A stretch of 64,000 bases of DNA, from positions 18,077,980-18,141,979 of the forward strand of contig CP137685.1 of NCBI GenBank assembly GCA_037976565.1. The letters are read 5' to 3'. A program made the translations under genes and the position numbers. This stretch comes from Mesocentrotus franciscanus. Lineage: Eukaryota; Echinodermata; Echinoidea; Camarodonta; Strongylocentrotidae. The notes beneath the pieces were generated by a model that did not search any database, was not told where the DNA came from, and saw only the letters and a list, made by a program, of their open reading frames with translations. Shown in pieces: positions 11,561 to 21,557 of this stretch. Numbering within the stretch: the first letter of the stretch is position 1; every line of letters starts with the position of its first letter.

Positions 11561-11684
11561 GATTCGTTTTACCATGCTCCTTTTTCTTCCTACGTCCTCT
11601 TCCTTTTTTCTCTTCTCTCTTTTTTTTTTTTTTTGGCCGGCGTTTTTGGGGGCGACCGCCCCCCCCCCCCTGGCTACGCGCCTG

Positions 11685-11692
11685 TTGCACCA
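11685..11692. repeat. Target-site duplication, right (TTGCACCA)
   Basis: Right partner of 10,895-10,902. Confidence 0.85.
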
Positions 11693-12370
11693 TGGTCATT
11701 AAGAAGTTGCCAGGTACCTACAAAACAGAATGTGAAAACCGGGGATGGAGGAATGTTAATTTCATTTTTTATAAAGAAAATGTAGGAAATCATTATTCGT
11801 ATATGCTGTCTAAAAAAAAATTGGCGAGGGACCAAAGTCGCGCCATACCACATACCAAAGTCGCGCCATTGTTCACTGCACTTCACATTGTAATTGTACA
11901 TAATTAAACATAGCCTCCCTAAGCTATAAGTACATTATTCACCGGCCGTACGCGTATTACCGCGCCGGCAGTCCGATCGGGTCGCGCAAGTCATTGTAAA
12001 ACAGCATGTGAGTCGAACGAAGCTTGTCTAAATGTCTGGCATTTACATGATTGTATGTATACTCTCACAAAACGATGAGGTAAGTAGATTCTTAGTACTC
12101 TATAGATTCAGTCGAAAAGCTCCGTTCTCTGATTTTCATGTGTTATTAATTAATAATAATGTAATATTTATTGTGTGTTTTTGTTAATTAAGAATATCTT
12201 ACAACAATTTAGCCGATTGAATCGACAGAGAGAAAAGTTTAACGAGATTCTTGTGTAATTTATGCCTGAGCTAGCGGCGGGGAGATCGTGCCAAGAACCG
12301 AAGTGCTGCTGGCGGGTAAATCAACGTGTGTTGGCACGGAGTCGCGTACCTGGATGAGAGCTTGTGTCAA
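11693..12370. other. Intergenic, no gene seen
   Basis: Contains the short direct repeat CCAAAGTCGCGCCAT (about 11,831 and 11,858) and several CpG-rich words near 11,940-12,000. No gene supported. Confidence 0.4.
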
Positions 12371-12371
12371 A

Positions 12372-12490
12372 GACCTAGGAGGCATGGCGCTAATGTACTT
12401 TCGTATCCATTTTTTGACCCGTAACTCCGGCGTGGCGATACCCTACTAAAAGTTACCAAAACATCAACTAAATCTTCCTCAATTGTTCAA
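12372..12490 (-). repeat. CpG-bearing dispersed repeat, copy 1
   Basis: The reverse complement contains CACGCCGGAGTTACGGGTCA followed by a ATGGATACGAAAGTACATTA segment, and matches 21,815-21,935 on the plus strand over about 100 bases. Identity of the parent element is unknown. Confidence 0.65.
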
Positions 12491-12652
12491 ATAATGGTCA
12501 TGATTTAAAATTCGTTATGTTTCTTACCCCTTTCGTGTCAATTTTCTTATCTTTTTTGGAGTATTTTTCCTAAAAACGAAGACTTATACATGTACTACAT
12601 ACTTTTTCACGGGATTCACGGCAAACTGCTGCACAATACAATTGCATACCCA

Positions 12653-12805
12653 GTACCGTATCGACGTTGGGGTGCGGGCGCGTGCGCGCGCTTACGTGAA
12701 GTTAGCGACTGTAATCTCAGATCCTCATTAAATTAATCTAAGCAATTCATCATCACGGCCGCTAACTTCACGCACGCGCGCGTGCCCGCGCCCCATCGTC
12801 GGTAC
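12653..12805. mobile_element. Short GC-rich foldback element
   Basis: GTACCG... at 12,653 and ...CGGTAC at 12,805 bound two imperfect inverted arms of about 55 bp (GGGGTGCGGGCGCGTGCG and its complement; GAAGTTAGCG and its complement) around an AT-rich centre of about 40 bp. The flanks also contain GGCAAACTG and CAGTTTGCC in inverse orientation, so the inverted structure may be slightly longer. No ORF. Confidence 0.65.
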
Positions 12806-12814
12806 AGTTTGCCC

Positions 12815-14030
12815 CCCCCCCCAACAATAATTTGCATACAATCTCTCTCAAAGCAGTTCCCCAAAGTTGACAGCTCTGCTTCATGCATGTAGGGACGGTG
12901 ACGTTATTACGTAAAGACCAACTGTATTGACGACTCGACAACAATGCCTTTTGTGATGATACCATAACGAGCGGTTCAACCTTTAATAAAAGATAGAACA
13001 AATAAAACAAAGAATCAGGTTTGATGAGACAAACTATCTACCAAGCCCATAGGACATGCATAGAAGTTAGAACTGAATAATAATAACTGACATTATCATC
13101 CATGATTCCTGTATCAAATTAATCACTTCATTCTTCTGTACGCCCACCTTGCCCTTGGTCATCCAATTTGACCTTGGTCATCCAATTTGACCTGACCTAC
13201 TTTCTGTCATTTGTACTAACATTTCCTTTTAACCTCAAATGCTACTTTCCCTATTCTCGACTATTATTTTCTGTTCATAACTAAGTCATAATCGTATTCC
13301 TTCCTACATTCATAGAGCTTCTTGCTTATTCATAATATTCATACTTTTCCCGAATTATCTTATACGTTGCTTACTCCAAAACCTATGTGTGGTAACTCGA
13401 CATTGCAAACGTATGGATAGACCTTGATTCTTATCTTAAATTATACATTGCATCAATCCACCATCATAATCACCATTAACATCAGGCAAAAGAGTAAATA
13501 TTGAGCTTATATAATATGCAGTGATTTTCTACTTACAACATTGGGCTGTCTCAGAAAAACAAATTTAACAGTTGACTTTCAATGTAACAAACATGTCCAA
13601 AACATGTAAATCAGTAGCTCCACAGAATCAAATTCCGCCCTCTACGACCTGAATGCAAAACCAAAGCTAAAACCCCGCTTATGACGTCACAATATCAAAT
13701 TGGGAAAAACTTATATCAACAATGCATATAATTGTAGGAGTCGTGTCATCATATAGTCGTTAGGGTCACGCTATGTTCAGCTATCACATGTAGGTATAAG
13801 TGTCATTGAGTATCCATTTTTTATGTATCTTTTGTTTAGCACTTGAGAAGAATTCATTATAACATAGATATAAACCATTGATAAAGTGTACACTCCAGTC
13901 CAAATGCAGAAATTTCAAGTCTGGGATGTCTGGTTGGGCCAAAAACTTGGGGTTGGAACGGTGCATGGGGCCGGTAACCTCGCAATATAGTCGTATAAGG
14001 ATGGCTATTAATAAAGTGTAACTTTCTATA
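12815..14030. other. Intergenic, no gene seen
   Basis: Only a short duplicated phrase was noticed (TTGACCTTGGTCATCCAATT, about 13,150-13,190). No coding signal. Confidence 0.4.
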
Positions 14031-14034
14031 CGTG

Positions 14035-14597
14035 AATTAGGACCGCTATTCATAAAATGGAAAGGGGGTCACTATTCATAATGGCATAAGGACCGTTATT
14101 CATAATGTGAGATGAGGGTCGCTATTCATAATTCATATTGGGGTCATTACCCATAAGAACCGCTATTCATAACACGAAATCGGGGTCGCTATTCATAAAA
14201 ATGAAGAAGGGACGCTATTCATTATTTATATTCGGGGTCAATACTCCTAAGGACCGCTATTCATAATCCGAGAAGAGGGTCGTTATTCTCCCTCTTCTTG
14301 TATTATGAATAGGGATTCCTGTGAATAACAACCCGATTTTGTATTACACCCTGTATGAATAGCGACAGTCTTGTTCTCCTAGAGGACTGGTCCAATGGAG
14401 AGGACCTAAAGCCGTCGGTCCCCTGGTTGCTTACTAACAAGCATTTATGCTCTCTTAGCAGTCGGGTAAAATATCCACCACTAAACAAATATTATGAATA
14501 GCGAACCTCTTCTCTGATTATGAATAGCGGTCCTTATGAATAATGACCCTTATGAATAATGACTCTTTCCTCAAATTATGAATAGTGGTCCTTATTT
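14035..14597. mobile_element. Multi-repeat foldback element (GGACCGCTATTCATAA)
   Basis: The left arm (about 14,039-14,290) carries eight or more diverged copies of GGACCGCTATTCATAA/GGGTCGCTATTCATAA in one direction. The right arm (about 14,300-14,595) carries the complement, ATTATGAATAGCGGTCC, several times. The unrelated centre is about 14,345-14,480. This is the structure of a foldback transposon with subrepeats in its inverted arms. The right end abuts the 3' end of the next LINE. A small relic of the same repeat is at 23,679-23,708. Confidence 0.7.
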
Positions 14598-16200
14598 TTA
14601 TTGAAATATATTTAATCAGGATAACAAGAATCAGATATACATTGTAGATACAAAATCTGATTACATCCGGGCCTGAACAGAATAAAAATGTAATACACGG
14701 AAATATAAATAATGAAAATCACCAAAGTTCACAGGCAAAGGTAAAAACAGTTAAAACTAATATATAAGAATAATTCAAATTAACAGCGGAAAAACGTCAA
14801 ATCAAAAAGCATTAAAATATCACCAAAAAGATTAGAATAGGAGAAAAGATATAAGGAAATTGGTAGAAATTAGAGAAGGAAAGAGAAAAAGAAGGAAGAG
14901 GGAGAGGGGAGAGAGAGAGAAATAAGCCATCTCAAGAGCAGTATATGAATAGGAAATGTATCACACAGGTTTAAAAAATTTGTCCTTGTACATACGTTTA
15001 AAGCCATCAACAGATTTAGCATTTTGAAGAACATAAGGTAAACTATTCCAGATTTTACTACCAGCGTATCTAAAACAATTCTTAAGACATTCAAGAGTAG
15101 GCTTACGTAAAACAACATTCAACGTATTGGCAAGTCTAGTGTTAAAACCATGTCTGTCAAAAACCATTTCCACTTCATTGCACAATCGTACCGGGGCTTT
15201 TCCATGAATACAGTTGTACAAAATACATGCTAAAAAATAGTCACGTCTAGTATCAATGGATTGACATTTCAATGAATTCCTTATATTCAAGCTATTAACA
15301 TCATAATCAAAATTCCCTACAACAATACGTGCAGCTCTTTTCTGTACCGTGTGAGCCAAAAAAAAGTTTACACCTAGAAAATTGCTAATTATTTTAAAAA
15401 TCATCTATGAACAGTAAATTATTATACATCTTATGAAAGAGTATTTTGTCCCAAATCATTTGGTATAATTTTTGTGTGGTACATGTATGTGTTCACGCTT
15501 GGATGAACAGGAGGCATTGTTTGCGATAGTGCAAAAATCGACTTGCGCCAAAGTTGCTTATATGATGTTTTAATAAAACAATTGGGAATTGGGTATTAAA
15601 TCGGTTTTTTTGCAGATCCAAATAACATCCCTAACAAAATTAATCATGCCACACATATCAAATATCAAATATCAACGAACATTTGTGCGTGTGTGTTCGT
15701 GCCTGTGACTTTGCTTCTGCAAAGAGCATATGCAATGCATTTCATTTGATACATTCAATTCATTCTCTCACTCCGCTAATCCCAACATAATACACACTGT
15801 AGGCAAACTAGGCATTACTTTGGCGCAAGTCGATTTTTGCACTCTCGCAAAAAATGCCTCCTGTTCATCCAAGCATGAACACATACCACACACAGATGAT
15901 ACCAAATGATTTGGGATAAAACACTCTTTCAAAAGATGTATAATAATTTACTTTTCATAGATGATTTTTTTAATAATTAGCAATTTTCTAGGTGTAAACT
16001 TTTTTTGACTCACACGGTAGTCTTAAAAGAATATTTCTGTTTTGTAAAGAACAGTTCCCCCATACGGAGCAAGAATAATCAAAGATTGGCTGTATGGTAC
16101 ATTTGTATATTTTATTCAAGATGGAAGAGCTTAGAAACTTATTGAACTTTCTTAAAGTAAAAATCTTGTAACTTAACGATTTGCTAAGAGATTTAATGTG
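14598..16200 (-). mobile_element. CR1/Jockey-like LINE 3' part, interrupted by a MITE
   Basis: Minus-strand reading after skipping 15,347-16,017 gives the region following the RT palm. CTIQPIFDYSCSVWGNC (about 16,062-16,112) and LLRLQKRAARIVVGNF (about 15,310-15,345 plus 16,020-16,032) are followed by a continuous block that ends in FRYAGSKIWNSLPYVLQ...FKRMYKDKFF (14,961 upward). These are the conserved C-terminal signatures of CR1/Jockey-group elements (LQKRAARI, WNSLP). The stop at 14,961 may be the genuine ORF end, followed by about 360 bases of 3' UTR and an AT-rich tail near 14,600. The 5' part is missing. The MITE insertion and truncation make it inactive. Confidence 0.8.
15347..16017. 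mobile_element. Mariner/Tc1-type MITE with ~200-bp inverted termini
   Basis: The left terminus (15,347-15,553) begins CCGTGTGAGCCAAAAAAA and the right (15,817-16,017) is its near-complete inverted copy. TA dinucleotides at 15,345-15,346 and 16,018-16,019 flank it, the Tc1/mariner target duplication. The interior is about 260 bp with no ORF. It sits inside a LINE reading frame, and removing it with one TA rejoins the LINE in frame, which proves insertion. The first about 23 residues of the minus ORF that starts at 15,404 are MITE sequence and not RT. Confidence 0.9.
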
Positions 16201-16289
16201 GATATCTATATATGAATACGCAAAATCGCCGCGGGGGGTACATGTACGTAACGGTCTGCGAATGTGATTTTTTTTACATCAAACCTGTC

Positions 16290-16520
16290 TTTCCTCGACC
16301 GTACCCGCCTTGGCCGTGGCGCGGGAACGGCGACACAATTCCGAGCGGACCCGCTCGCGCAGTCCAGCGTGCCACGTCGACCCGTGGTCGCCGTCCATGT
16401 CGTTATAAAGGTGGTTTCGGGTCCCGGGAGGACGGGCGGACGAGCACGGCTGGCGTCGTCCGTGCAAGGAGGCGACGAACCCGCGAGAGTGAGGCGGCGA
16501 GGCGTGCACCCGCCCTCTGT
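16290..16520. other. Isolated GC-rich block
   Basis: About 230 bases rich in G, C and CpG, sharply bounded by AT-rich sequence. Open in several frames, as GC-rich DNA often is, but no domain is recognised. Possibilities are a CpG-island promoter, a fragment of ribosomal spacer, or foreign DNA. None is supported by a specific motif. Confidence 0.5.
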
Positions 16521-16604
16521 TTAATTATTCAAAGAGATTACACTATCAAGAGATGATCCACTCCATAATGTGTTGTAGCAGATACACGCTGCAAAGGACC
16601 GGGC

Positions 16605-16770
16605 CTACCCCGTGTTAGGCATCTTGCTGTATGATATGCTTTGTAGGCACTTCACGGGCATGCCAGAGAAATACACAGCATACGACAATCCACTCAAGTC
16701 ATGTGGCGTAGCAAGTACAAGGCGCAGCGGGTTGGGCCTATTCCGTGTTAGGCATCTTGCTATATATAGG
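16605..16770. repeat. Short direct duplication (CGTGTTAGGCATCTTGCT)
   Basis: CCGTGTTAGGCATCTTGCTRTA occurs near 16,610 and again near 16,741, about 130 bases apart, each followed by TAGGC-type words. The ORF at 16,605-16,895 on the minus strand overlaps this duplication and resembles no known protein. Confidence 0.5.
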
Positions 16771-17339
16771 CCTATGCAGCACCCAAGCTGACGAGAACGT
16801 AATGTGTTGGTTCTACACACACACAGTCGAGTTAATTCGTGCGACTGCCGTCCAATTTTTCGCGTAAAACCTTTACTTTGAAAATATTTATACAACCTCT
16901 GTGAACCATGCCAAAATAATCATAGTCCAAGCTTCTGCTTTATTGGTCTTTTCATGAGAACTACATTAAAATCACAACAATAATAACGCAAATAGAATGT
17001 AATTATCGAGACCATATAACTGAAGAGAAGGAAAATTCAGCGAGCTTACATAATTTCAAATGCCTCCGCACGGGCAACTCCCCCGGTGTCAGGCCGGTCA
17101 CGGCGCTCACGCCATGCAATTTACCCTGTGCGGTAACTGCAGCACTCTACTGCTGTACCTGTAATACTGGCTGTATAGCGTGTCTTTAGATTCTTCAATG
17201 TTTCATGTCTAATTGAGCCGTGCAACAGTGAATTGTTGTTTTCTTTTATTTCTTTATTGAATGTGATGTGAATGTGAGTACGGTACATACTATTACAGAA
17301 GTGTCCAAGGAATCATAGGCCTACAGGTGGAAGGGACAT

Positions 17340-17535
17340 AAAACAAATATACAATGACTCATTCTCGGAACAAGCTAAAACTATTCGCACTCGGGAACAT
17401 CAATGGTACTGTTCTCTCTCGGGCTGCGATGGCCCTCGGGATAATATAATACGATTTGATGTTCCTTCGATGCGAATAGTTTTAGCTAGATCCTCGAGTC
17501 ACTTCGAGTGTCATTGTATATTTGTATATTTGTAT
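17340..17535. mobile_element. Foldback palindrome, ~190 bp
   Basis: ACAAATATACAATGACTC at 17,344 onward and the complement ending near 17,528 form imperfect arms that also share AGCTAAAACTATTCGCA and GGAACATCAA with their complements. The centre (about 17,405-17,455) is GC-richer. No ORF. Confidence 0.65.
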
Positions 17536-17775
17536 ATTATTTCATTGTAGGACTAAATTAACTTAGCAATGTGTGAAAATAACCAAAATGATAATGGGAG
17601 TGAAGTGCATGAGAACAATATTCGTATCTGGGGCGTCAATCAATTATCCTGGGGGGAACGGGGGTATCGACACGTCCTCCCCCCCCCCACGAATTTTCAG
17701 GTGGTGAAATGTCCCCCCACGATTTGGGGTTAAAATCTTTTTTTTTCTTTCTTTCTCTCTTTCTGCGTTTCTCTC

Positions 17776-18718
17776 TGTGTTGACTTCACGCAGGAGGGGG
17801 GGGGGAAACTTTATTCAAACAAGGATTATTAATAGTCGAGAACGGTATATACTACCAAACGTCTTCTTTCTCTAAAAATTTCATGAAACAGGGATTAAGA
17901 GTCGAGAACGGTACAACGAATCGTCTTTGTTCTCTAATAATTTAATGAAACGTCAAAGCTTCCGCGCTACGCGGCGCGAGAGGGTGGAAACTGAATTCAG
18001 TCAAGGATTAAGAGTCGATCGAGAATGGTACAATTAAGAATCGTCTTCTTTCTCTAATAATTAAATGAAACGTCACAGCTTCCGCGCTACGCGGGAGAGG
18101 GTGGAAACTGAGTTCAAACAAGGATTAAGAGTCGAGAACGGTACAATGAATCGTCTTCTTTCTGTAATAATTTAATGAAACGTCAAAGCTTGCACGCGAG
18201 GGGGAAACTGGATTCAAACAAAGATTAAGAGTCAAAAACAGTACAACGAATCGTCTTCTTTTTTAAATAATTTAATGAAACGTCAAAGCTTCCGCGCTAC
18301 GCACGAGAGGGTGGAAACTGAATTCAGACAAGGATTAAGAGTCCAGAACGGTAGAACGAATCATCTTCTTTCTCTTATAATTTAATGAAACTTCACAGCT
18401 TCCGCGCTTGAGGGGGAAACTGAATTCAAACAAAGATTAAGAGTCAAGAACGGTACAACGAATCGTCTTCTTTTTAAAATAATATAATGAAACGTCAAAG
18501 CTTCCGCGCTATGCGCGAGAGGGTGGAAACTGAATTCAGACAAGGATTAAGAGTCGAGAACGGTAGAACGAATCGTCTTCTTTCTCTAATAATTGAATGA
18601 AACGTCAAAACTTACGCGCTTCGCGGAGGTGGAAACTGAATTCAGACAAAGATTAAGAGTCGGGAACGGTACAACCAATAGTCTTCTTTCTCTAAAAATG
18701 TAATGAAACGTCAAAGAT
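17776..18718. repeat. ~110-125-bp satellite array, inverse of the hAT internal array
   Basis: About eight to nine units carry AAGGATTAAGAGTCGAGAAC, GGTACAACGAATCGTCTTCT, a TAATTTAATGAAACGTCAAA segment and GCTTCCGCGCTACGC. This is the reverse complement of the unit at 11,025-11,560. Some units have lost the GC-rich end. No hAT terminus was found at either edge. Confidence 0.85.
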
Positions 18719-19355
18719 AAAAAAGACAATAAATGAACCGGTCACCAATGAAAGTACATGCCGTTAAAAAAGAATAACTAGAGAGAGAGTGACATGTAAT
18801 TGTGTCCCCCATGCTCAAACTCGGAGTGCAATTAATGACGCCCTTGAGTTGTATAGATAACGAGAGTGAGGAACCGGGAAAGGGATAGTGAGAATAATAG
18901 GAACGAAGTGACGACAATAATCGTAAATAACGAAAGTGAAAACGAAAGTAAAGTCTAAAATATCTGCATCAATTTTGATTACAAATTATTGATTTCACTG
19001 TTTTCTTCCAGTTTTCAAGTTTTATTAAATAATTCAGATAAAAATTTTTAAAAATTCAAAACGATACATGATGGGACAGCAAACAAAAGGTTGGTATTCT
19101 AACGAGTAAAATATTAATGAAAAGTAGAAGAAAAATTATAAAATGATAAAAAGTAGGCCTATACAATGAAGAGAAATAATATCATCTAGCACAGAAATTT
19201 TTTTTTTTTTAAATATAATAATAATTATAATTAAAAAATTATTATAAAAAAAAAAAAAAATTGATAGCACATATCTATTTTAAAGTATTTACAACCCCCT
19301 CCCACCCTCCCTAGAATCCCGTGGATTTTCCACGGGCCCTGCTAGTCCCAAGATA
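18719..19355. other. AT-rich intergenic, no gene seen
   Basis: Runs of A and T around 19,198-19,262; nothing coding. Confidence 0.4.
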
Positions 19356-19372
19356 ATCTGTCATCAATTTCA

Positions 19373-19480
19373 ATTCCTAAATATCTGATACTTTCTGATA
19401 CACCTTCAGACTAATTTAATGTTACCTCGTGTGTTACTACTCAACAGCATAACATAACATAAAAACAAGAAAAAGGGAGG
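19373..19480. repeat. Rearranged duplicate of the LINE 3' segment
   Basis: This stretch is a patchwork copy of 19,484-19,597 joined to a copy of about 19,778-19,801 (AAAAACAAGAAAAAGGGAGG). Words such as CCTTCAGACTAATTTAATGT and CTCGTGTGTTACTACTCAAC occur in both places, with internal deletions. Confidence 0.75.
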
Positions 19481-19551
19481 GGCATCAATTTCAATTCCTA
19501 AATATCTGATACTTCTTACTTGTTCTATTATTTCATTATTAATATGCACCT

Positions 19552-20175
19552 TCAGACTAATTTAATGTTACCTCGTGTGTTACTACTCAACAGCATAACA
19601 TTGCTCTTATTAGTATTAATACGTAATCTATTTTTACAATACCATTCATTTATTGCATATAAATCTGCTTGGAGCTTAGATGTAATGATACTAATATCCA
19701 CATCAGAAACATATAAGACAACATCATCAGCGTACATATTACATGTACTTAACCGTAAACAATCAGTTATATCATTTATAAAAACAAGAAAAAGGGAGGG
19801 GCCTAAAATACTCCCCTGAGGAATTCCTATAGTAATGTCCTTTGTTTCGGATAGTTTACCATGACAATAAACTGCTTGTTTTCTATTAGATAAAAAACTA
19901 GAAAACCATTTAATTTCAGTATTTAAAATACCATACTTATTCAATTTGTGCAACAAAAGTTCATGGTCAATACAATCGAAACATTTTGAAATATCAAGAA
20001 AACATGCACCAACTTGTTCCTTTTCATTAAAAGATTCATACCAATCACCAATGACTCTATGTAAACATGTATTAGTTGAATGATTTGGCAAGAAAGCATA
20101 TTGGTCAACACTAATAAGATGATTGGTCTGCAAGTAAGTTAAAAACTGAGACTGAACTTCCTTTTCAGTAAGCAA
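19552..20175 (-). pseudogene. Reverse transcriptase core (YADD) of the LINE
   Basis: This 207-codon block spans RT motifs 1-5: the YAFLPNHSTNTCLHR region (like YGFR..HST), motif A LDISKCFDCIDH, motif B QGSILGPSLF, motif C YADD, and the LRINTNKSNVM helix after it. It is the best-preserved RT in the window. The upstream TGA and the split by another element mean it is not translated as a whole ORF2 protein. Confidence 0.85.
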
Positions 20176-20556
20176 TTTAGCAACATGACATACGACTAAG
20201 ATGGGTCAATAATTTGAAATATCATTCTTATTATCACCTTTACCTTTATAAACAGGCGTAGTTCTAGCCAGTTTCCAATCATCAGGTAAAAATCCACAAT
20301 TTAAACTTTCATTAAAAAGGTAGTTAAGAGAAATATTAATATAAGGTGCTGAGATTTGAAGTAATTTTCTATCGAAAGTTTCTGAAATCGGTTTACCAAT
20401 ATTTTTTAGTAATATTTAAGTAATCGTTCAATCTATTACTGTCTAAATCAGATGGTAAAACAAAGTCTTTTTCCCCCCCTTCCAGTAATTTTGCTTAATT
20501 CCCTCCAGAACTTCTTACTATCATTACTGTACATGTCGGATACTGAGTCAAAATAT

Positions 20557-21338
20557 TTTTATCCCCTCGCCGACGAAGTCGGAGGGGATATAGAAATGCC
20601 GCCGTCCTTCCTTTCCTCCATAACAAATTTGGTTTCCGATCGATAACTTCAGTAATGTTTGACGGATTTTCATAAAATTTGATATGAAGATACATGGTAT
20701 CAAAATACAGGCTAAGTTCGATTTCGGTGTATGTAGGTCAAAGGTCAAAGGTCATAGCTCATTAAATATGCGAAAAAATACACATCTGGTTTCCGATCGA
20801 TAACTTTAGTAATGTTGGACGGATATGAAGGTACATGGTATCAAAACACAGCCCAACTTCGATTTGGGAGTATGTAGGTCAAAGGTCATAGCTCATTAAA
20901 TATGCAAATCTGGTTTCCGTTCGATAACTTTAATAATGTTTGACGGATTTTAATCAAATTTGATATGAAGGTACATGGTATCAAAACACAGCCCAAGTTC
21001 GATTTGGGAGTATGTAGGTCAAAGGTCATAGCTCATTAAATATGCGAACCTGGTTTCTGATCGATAATTTAGTAATGTTTGACAGATTTTAATCAAATTT
21101 GATATGAAGGTATATCGTATCAAAACACAGCCTAAGTTCGATTTTGGAGTATGTAGGTCAAAGGTGAAAGGTCATAGCTCATTAAATATGCAAAACACCT
21201 AATTACATATGTGAAAATGTGGTTAACTTCCTTGCCTAGTTAATATACATGTAATAGTATAGTCTAATGGAGGTAACTTGTTCTGACGTATATAGGCTAT
21301 TTGTACCCTGCGAGGGGATGCTACGCTTTGCGCTTTTC
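20557..21338. mobile_element. Hairpin-capped minisatellite element, HINE-like (A)
   Basis: The left end is a hairpin (CCCCTCGCCGAC / GTCGGAGGGG) and the right end has GCGAGGGGAT, the inverse of the left ATCCCCTCGC. Between are four diverged units of about 125-155 bp with TTTCCGATCGATAACTT, GTTTGACGGATTTTAATCAA, GGTACATGGTATCAAAACAC and AGGTCAAAGGTCATAGCTC. It interrupts the LINE ORF within a T-rich site. No coding capacity. The hairpin plus ~150-bp tandem core and insertion between T's are features of Helentron-associated non-autonomous elements; that assignment is inference. Confidence 0.7.
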
Positions 21339-21557
21339 TAGTCTCTTTTCATTTCGTATGAGCTTGGTGACGGAATTCCTGAGATTTCGATATTCAGTCA
21401 ATAGATGTGGAAATTTTAGTGTATCATATTTTCTTTTTAAAGTACCAGAGCGAAGGTTTTAAAATGCTTTTATCCTTAATAATATTGGTATCATTGCAAA
21501 GGTAATGTTACAATCTTTCTAATAATTTATATTTACTTTTCAAAAATTGTTACAGAA

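Larger units (their letters stand above)
10903..11684. mobile_element. Non-autonomous hAT element with internal satellite
   Basis: This 782-bp element is bounded by 16-bp inverted termini, CAAGCGCGTAGCCAGG at 10,903-10,918 and the complement of CAGGCGCGTAGCCAGG at 11,669-11,684, with one mismatch. The perfect 8-bp duplication TTGCACCA lies outside both ends. The CA-start termini and 8-bp duplication define the hAT superfamily. There is no transposase ORF. The inside holds G/C homopolymer tracts and about four to five tandem units of about 100-130 bp, the same satellite that forms a longer array at 17.8-18.7 kb. Boundaries are read directly; the superfamily call is inference from established features. 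Confidence 0.85.

Noticed and set aside
16212..16556. Arg/Ala-rich ORFs at the GC-rich block
   Set aside because: GC-rich DNA is open in several frames on both strands; no domain and no codon evidence.
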